Origin: Paraescarpia echinospica | Taxonomy: Eukaryota; Annelida; Polychaeta; Sabellida; Siboglinidae | Direction of reading: 5' to 3' | DNA length: 64,000 nucleotides | Assembly: GCA_020002185.1 (NCBI GenBank) | Contig: CM034535.1 | Span: forward strand, 67,864,318 to 67,928,317 | Shown: positions 58,601 through 64,000 of the stretch, piece after piece | Layout: every line of letters begins with the position of its first letter | How positions within the stretch are numbered: the stretch's first letter is position 1 | The notes under the pieces: generated by a model | What the model was told of the DNA's origin: nothing | Databases searched by the model: none | The model's input: the letters and a program-made list of their open reading frames with translations, nothing else | Position numbers and translations under genes: made by a program

Positions 58601-61600
58601 ACATTGTCTTCTTTCACCTTCATCTACGCAAACAGCAACAACTCAACCCACATTGTCTTCTTTCACCACGCACAAACAGCAACAACTCAACTCACATTGT
58701 CTTCCTTCACCTTCATCTATGCAAACAGCAACAAATTAACTCACAGTGTCTTCTTTCACCTTCATCTACGCAAACAGCAACAAATCAACTCACATTGTCT
58801 TCCTTCACCTTCATCTATGCAAACAGCAACAAATCAACTCACATTGTGTTGTCTTTCACCTTTATCTACGCAAACAGCAACAACTCAACTCACATTGGCT
58901 TCCTTCACCTTCATCTATGCAAACAGCAACAACTCAATTCACATTGGCTTCCTTCACCTTCACCTGAATAAGACAGCAACCGAATGCTGGAATATCTTAA
59001 ATAGTGAAATTAAGTGCATAGTCGATAAATTTGTACCTTTCAAAAAACAAGGGAAACGGTCTAAAAAGAAACACTTATCGAAAGAAGCCATTAGAAAAAT
59101 CAAGAATAAACAAATGATGTGGAAGTCATATAGATGTACTGGAAATGATGAAGACTACAACATTTATAAAGAAGCACTTAATCAAGCTACAGCTGAAATT
59201 AGAAATTCAAAGAGAAGCTATGAAAAAAAATTAGCTAGTAATATAAAACATGACAGTAAGAGTTTTTATGCGTATATTCGAAGCAAACAGAAAGTTCAGG
59301 ATAAGGTCGGTCCTCTAGAAGATAGTGCTGGAAATACAATATCAGAGGGATTCTTAATGGCAGAAGACCTGAATGAGTATTTTAGTTCAGTGTTTACTAG
59401 GGAAGATATTAGTTCACTGCCAGTACCAGAGGCTAAGTTCAAGGGGGCAGATTCAGACTATTTAGGACAGTTAGTTGTAACCTCGGAAATGGTAGCTAAG
59501 AAAATAAGGGCTATGAAGGATAATAAATCACCTGGAGTGGACGGGATTCCGCCCAAACTACTATTGGAAATTGTAGAACAAATTAGCGTACCGCTTGCAA
59601 CAGTTTTCAATTTGTCATTAGAAGAGGGAGTGGTTCCTTTAGAATGGAAAGAGGCAAACATTATACCGTTATTTAAAAAAGGTTCGAGAAACAAGTCAGA
59701 GAACTATAGACCAGTGAGTTTAACATCAGTGATTTGCAAATTATTAGAAAGACTAATTAAAGATCACATGGTGGATTTTCTTGTTAAACATAACTTGATA
59801 AACCCATCTCAACATGGGTTTTTAAAAGCGAGGTCATGCTTAACAAATATGTTATGTTTTTGGAAGATATCACTAAGTGGGTAGATGATGGATCACCAGT
59901 AGATATCATCTACATAGATTTTCAAAAAGCTTTCGACAAAGTGCCACATCAAACATTACTGCTTAAACTAAAGGCCCATGGCATAGGAAATGGTATAATT
60001 AACTGGATAGAAAAATGGCTGATTGACAGAAGACAACGGGTAGTTGTTGATGGGGAGGCTTCAAACTGGAAATCAGTTTTGAATGGGGTTCCACAGGGAT
60101 CAGTACTGGGGCCTATATTATTCTTAATATATATAAACGATTTGGACGATGATATAGCTAGCAAGGTGTTGAAATTTGCAGATGATACAAAAGTGTTTAG
60201 AAGGATTAAAAGTGATGGAGATAGACAGCATTTACAAGATGATCTTGACAGGTTGATCAAATGGTCTGAAAAGTGGCAAATGTTGTTCAATTTTGGGAAA
60301 TGTAAATGCCTTCACACAGGACATGGGAACGAATATGTAGAATATACAATGGGGGGAACTGTACTAAGTACTACTGTAAAAGAAAAAAGACTTAGGGCTG
60401 ACAATTAGTGCTCACATGAAGGTTTCAGAGCAGTGTGGAATTGCAGCTTCAAAAGGAAATCAAATCCTTTGATTGATTAGGCGAAATGTAGCATATAAAG
60501 AAAAAGAACTAATAATACCGCTGTACAAAACAATAGTTAGGCCTCATTTATAATATTGTATACAAGCTTGGAGGCCATACCGCAAGAAGGACATAGATAT
60601 GGTAGAAAAAGTACAGAGGAGAGCGACTAAAATGATACCAAAATTGAGGGATCTTAATTATGAAAAACGCCTATAAGAATGTGGTTTAACAACACTAGAG
60701 ACTAGGATATTGAGAGGAGATCAGATAGAAGTGTTTAAAATATTGAATGGTTATGAAAGTATTGATAGAAATATGTTTTTTTCAGCTAAGAAAGATAGAA
60801 AAACTAGAGGACATGAAGTTACATTAGTAAAGGAGCAGTGTAGATTAGATATAAGAAAGTTCTCATTCTCACAAAGGACTGTAAATGAATGGAACAGATT
60901 ATCTCCTGATTGTGTTGGTGCTAGTAGCGTGAATATGTTTAAAAATAAAATCGACACACACCTTAAAAAGGCGGGATACATGTAGATAAAAAGTATTGGA
61001 CTCTCGATAAGCCAAAAGGCTTCCTTGTCCACCTGCCATCCAGAGTAATTTTCTGGATGGCAATCTTGTTAAATCTTGTTAAATCTACGCAAACAGCAAC
61101 AACTCAATTCACATTGTCTTCCATCACCTTCATCTACACAAACAGCAACAACTCAATTCACATTGTCTTCCTTCACCTTCATCTACGCAAACAGCAACAA
61201 ATCAACTCACAGTGTCTTCTTTCACCTTCATCTACGCAAACAGCAACAAATCAACTCACATTGTCTTCCATCACCTTCATCTATGTAAACAGCAATAAAT
61301 CAACTCACATTGTCTTCCATCACCTTCATCTACGCAAACAGCAACAAATCAACTCACATTGTGTTGTCTTTCACCTTTATCTATGCAAACAGCAATAACT
61401 CAACTCAATTGTCTTCTTTCACCACGCACAAACAGCAACAACTCAACTCACATTGTCTTCCTTCACCTTCATCTATGCAAACAGCAACAAATCAACTCAC
61501 ATTGTGTTGTCTTTAATCTTTATCTACGCAAACAGCAACAACTCAACTCACATTGGCTTCCTTCACCTTCATCTACGCAAACAGCAACAAATCAACTGAC

Positions 61601-63264
61601 ATTGTGTCGTCTTTCACCTTTATCTATGCAAACAGCAACAACTCAACTCACATTGGCTTCCTTCACCTTCATCTACGCAAACAGCAACAACTCAATTCAC
61701 ATTGTATTCCTTCACCTTCATCTACGCAAACAGCAACAATTCAATTCACATTGTCTTCCTTCACCTCCATCTACGCAAACAGCAACAACTCAATTCACAT
61801 TGTCTTCCTTCACTTTCATCTATGCAAACGGCAACAAGTCAACTCACATTGTCTTCCTTCACCTCCATCTACGCAAACAGCAACAACTCAATTCACATTG
61901 TCTTCCTTCACTTTCATCTATGCAAACGGCAACAAGTCAACTCACATTGTCTTCTTTCATCTTCATCTATGCAAACAGCAACAAATCAACTCACATTGTC
62001 TTCCATCACCTTCATCTATGTAAACAGCACCAAGTCAACTCACATGCCATGAACAACGAGCAATCTTCCACTAGGACAATGAATGTAACATGAATTAATT
62101 AGAATATCAGGCATTTCAACAATTAAGCAATTTTTTATCATGATTATATTTTAGAAACCATTTTTAGTTATGTATTTTTTAATGAACGCTGCACAAAAAT
62201 TTCATGGAATAATAAAGTTTTATTATATTGTATTGTATGATTCTGGACGTATTAAGAGGGGTCTGGAAACCCTTCTCTCTGAACAAGATTTTTCATAATT
62301 TTTATTTATATATATATAATTTAGTAATTAATGTGTTGTTGTCTAATGTAATATAAGTACCATATGATATTTAGAGTACACTATCCACTGACGTAATGTG
62401 TTTTATTATATGTAAACATGTCTAATTTTTTTAGAGATATGCAATGTCTAAATAGATATGATTCAATTTACTAAAACACCATCTCAGAAGCCTCAGAAAC
62501 TAAAACATCATCAACATCACATTTTAGGGGCACTGAATTTTCCCATACTCTTCCCTCACACCCCTCTTGCTGTCTTCCAACACCCCTTCCCCTCCTGCTT
62601 CCCTCATACTCTCCCCTGCTTCCCATATTCCCTCTCCTTCAACCCAACACTCCATACCATCACCCTGTCTCCTTCCTTCCTCCATCCCACACTCATATTA
62701 CCTACTTCCCACCCCCGTGCTTGCATGCCCTTTACACCCACCCTCCTCCATCATCTTCCCTTCTTCCCTCACCCTCCAGTCCCTCCCCCACCACCTGCTC
62801 CATCCCTTCCTCTCCTCTCAGTCCCCCTCCATCTCCCCCCTTCCTCACTCTTCCCCGTTCTCTCTCCATCCCCCTCCCCTCCCTCATTCATCTTCCCTTC
62901 ACCCCCATCCTCCAGTCCCCTCCCCTTCCCTCCATCTTCCATTCCCTCCCTATCCCACCATCTCCCCCCTCACTCCCTCCCTCTACCCCTCTCTCTCCCT
63001 CCATCTCCCCCTCTCTTCCTGTCCCCTCCCTCCCTCTCCTACCTCCTTCCCTCCCCCCTCCATCTCTCCCTCCCTCCCTCTCCCTCCCCTCCCCTCCCCT
63101 TGTTGTTACCTCTATGTGTTGTTTCTTGCTGGCCACACTGTCTCCATACTGTCTCAGCTGTAGCAGCCCGTGTCTCAGCTCAGTGAGACTGCGTGCCAGT
63201 AGATCCGACTCAACTGTGTAGCGTCCCAGCTTACTAGTCGCCCACAGTTCACGCCGGTAGTTCT
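52949..63264 (-). CDS. Unrecognised multi-exon coiled-coil protein with a large polar tail, 3' part
   Basis: The span covers five exons joined by matching phases (63110-63264, 58166-58327, 57658-57867, 56617-56797, 52949-55695). The first four give about 235 helical, Glu/Lys/Arg/Leu-rich residues of coiled-coil character; the fifth adds about 915 residues of low-complexity tail. The 5' part lies beyond position 64000. No catalytic motif, signal peptide or membrane segment is visible. A scaffold or cytoskeleton-associated role is only a guess from composition. Confidence 0.8.
55714..56038. mobile_element. MITE with GTCTGTTCC ends
   Basis: About 325 bp bounded by AGTCTGTTCC-type inverted ends (GGTCTGTTCC at 55715, GGAACAGACT at 56029). 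Shares TTCATTTATTA-ATAATATAA, GGAGCATGTTCAAA and CCCTTTGATGTTCAAC with 5771-6058. Confidence 0.8.
56210..56392 (-). mobile_element. CR1-like LINE C-terminal fragment
   Basis: Minus strand reads RGHEVTFVKEQCRLHIRRYP and FSQRTINEWNKLLADGINAS, matching the 3' coding end of the LINEs at 16.7 and 58.9 kb but more diverged. Confidence 0.85.
56455..56600. repeat. GACAGGACATGACA-type degenerate repeat
   Basis: Runs of GACAT, GACAG and GGACA 10 bp from the donor of the fourth visible exon of the second gene. Confidence 0.85.
56617..56797 (-). CDS. Second gene, fourth visible exon
   Basis: 60 codons plus 1 nt, acceptor cgccag, donor GTGGGT. A basic patch (KVNKRRKRRS), possibly a nuclear-localisation or acidic-partner site, is followed by IDSLMLHFDLLDQLKSQIDE. 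Confidence 0.87.
57658..57867 (-). CDS. Second gene, third visible exon (coiled coil)
   Basis: 70 codons in phase 0, acceptor tcatag, donor GTAGGA. Begins LHDLKIGILERNQVIEEMQR and continues ADNERWELELQFFRRQRKAA, ending GCDVPARE; strongly helical and charged. Confidence 0.87.
58166..58327 (-). CDS. Second gene, second visible exon (coiled coil)
   Basis: 54 codons in phase 0, acceptor tgcgtag, donor GTACGG. Starts MKVKEDTQARNKIESILLEE with heptad-like spacing and ends FEQLYDYIRKAQKQ. Its first bases with the acceptor are the source of the 57-60 bp array upstream. Confidence 0.85.
58328..58970 (-). repeat. Exon-edge array of the second gene, part 1
   Basis: About 11 units of 57-60 bp. In transcript sense a typical unit is GTTGTTGCTGTTTGCGTAG, ATGAAGGTGAAGGAAGACAA, TGTGAGTTGA: the exon's acceptor and its first 16-19 bases, followed by a GTGAGT donor. 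The mini-exon between them is 21 nt (Met-Lys-Val-Lys-Glu-Asp-Asn), in frame. Confidence 0.93.
58971..61082 (+). mobile_element. CR1-like LINE inserted in the exon-edge array
   Basis: Plus strand, opposite to the host gene, 5'-truncated. RT frames at 59115-59884 and 59836-60408 and a C-terminal part at 60710-60985, with the same motifs as the 16.7-kb copy. Frameshifts near 59865 (one base lost) and 60385 (one A gained) and two stops near 60550 and 60675 show it is dead. It ends with a CCATC...GGATGG hairpin and two AATCTTGTTA-type tail units. No clear target-site duplication. Confidence 0.93.
61083..62047 (-). repeat. Exon-edge array of the second gene, part 2
   Basis: About 16 further units of the same 57-60 bp repeat continue on the far side of the LINE, with CTTCCTTCAC/CTTTCACCTT and CATTGT/CATTGG variants; a few copies are shortened. 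Confidence 0.93.
62535..63100. repeat. C/T-rich tract in intron
   Basis: About 550 bp almost purely pyrimidine on the plus strand; on the transcript strand it is G/A-rich with many GGGAGG runs starting right after the donor at 63109. Long plus-strand frames there are compositional artefacts. Confidence 0.93.
63110..63264 (-). CDS. Second gene, first visible exon (helical)
   Basis: 155 nt starting inside a codon, acceptor tttgcag, donor GTAACA. Encodes NYRRELWATSKLGRYTVESD followed by Leu/Arg-rich LTELRHGLLQLRQY, and ends KKQHIE in phase 0. The donor is followed by a 550-bp G/A-rich (transcript sense) intron start. Confidence 0.82.
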
Positions 63265-63469
63265 CTGCAAACAAAAATAGCCCTTGCATGTCTACATCCA
63301 TATGGATAATAATAATAGTACAACTTCGCTGGATGTATACTCCCTGAGATAATAACGGTAACTTCTTTTGCTTCTAAATCCTTGGAAAGCAAGCTCATAT
63401 GCACATCAAAACAAAAGGGTTGGTTAATCTCAAAATAAATAACCAACGTATTAAAGTTGTCAACAGATG

Positions 63470-63846
63470 GATGGATACGCCAGGGAGCTATGGTGGATAC
63501 ACCAGGGAGCTATTATGAATACGCCAGGGAGCTATGGTGGATATGCCAGGGAGCTATGGTGGATACCCCAGGGAGCTATTATGGATACGCCAGGGAGCTA
63601 TGGTGGATATTCCAGGGAGCTATGGTGGATACACCAGGGAGCCATGGTGGATATGCCAGGGAGCTATGGTGGATACGCCAGGGAGCTATGGTGGATATGC
63701 CAGGGAGCCATGGTGGATATGCCAGGGAGCTATGGTGGATACGCCAGGGGGCTATGCCAGGGAGCTATGGTGGATATTCCAGGGAGCTATTATGGATACA
63801 CCAGGGTGCCATGGTAGATATGCCAGGGAGCTATGGTGGATATGCA
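63470..63846. repeat. 22-bp minisatellite (GGTGGATAYGCCAGGGAGCT type)
   Basis: About 17 units with TAT/CAT and ATT/GGT variants in the intron upstream of the first visible exon of the second gene; three-frame open reading is an artefact of the 22-bp period. Confidence 0.95.
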
Positions 63847-64000
63847 AGGCTAAGAAGGTAAGTTTTTAAATGATGGCGGAATTGTGTAATATTTTCAACT
63901 GATCTAAAAATAAGAGGGAGCCTATTCCAAAGAGTTGGTGCAGCCACAGAAAAAACCCATGGTTCCAACACAGATATGATATGGTATATTTGGGACCCTA

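Noticed and set aside
58225..58967. Plus-strand frames with repeated FTFIYANSN
   Set aside because: They are the antisense of the exon-edge array of the second gene, not a repeat protein. One is fused by chance to the LINE reverse-transcriptase frame.
62458..63221. Pro/Ser-rich plus-strand frames
   Set aside because: They are produced by a C/T-rich intron tract.

Overview
The window is nuclear DNA of a eukaryote. Genes are split by GT-AG introns, about half the sequence is intronic or intergenic repeat, and decayed metazoan-type retrotransposons and MITEs are common. The conserved gene is animal-like. A marine invertebrate, perhaps a lophotrochozoan, is my best guess from repeat style (a hairpin-ended insert after a GGCGGAC-type microsatellite), but the species cannot be fixed from sequence alone.

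Left part (about 1.8-22.1 kb, minus strand): most of the 5' two thirds of an ABCC/MRP1-type ABC transporter. I could join 18 exons plus one alternative exon through matching splice phases, giving about 888 codons that run from TMD0 through TMD1 to the end of NBD1. The first coding exon is not identified, and TMD2/NBD2 lie beyond position 1. One TMD1 exon is present as two tandem 178-bp versions only 45 bp apart, a strong candidate for mutually exclusive splicing. At least three exons of this gene have tandem arrays that begin inside the exon and run across its splice site. They multiply the 3' splice site of the NBD1 signature exon (about 23 extra 94-bp units), the 5' splice site of a TMD1 exon (about 8 units) and the 3' splice site of the first recognised TMD0 exon (about 3 extra units).

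Middle (22-52 kb): mostly intergenic or long-intron sequence with minisatellites, a partial duplicate of the TMD0 exon at 27 kb, one compact single-exon ORF for a two-helix membrane protein (37.0-37.6 kb, minus), fragments of several LINE types, one internally deleted Ty3/gypsy element with intact LTRs and target-site duplication (43.6-47.8 kb) that carries a nested DNA transposon, and a 1.2-kb imperfect palindrome (50.4-51.6 kb).

Right part (52.9-63.3 kb, minus strand): the 3' portion of a second multi-exon gene, five exons encoding a helical, probably coiled-coil region followed by a very large exon for a roughly 900-residue low-complexity, Ser/Arg/Glu-rich tail. I do not recognise the family. 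Its second visible exon is preceded by another exon-edge array, about 27 units of 57-60 bp. Each unit carries a 3' splice site, a 21-nt in-frame mini-exon and a GTGAGT donor, and the array is split by a CR1-like LINE.

The unusual theme of the window is this repeated growth of tandem arrays anchored on exon-intron boundaries in two unrelated genes, next to a classical duplicated-exon pair.
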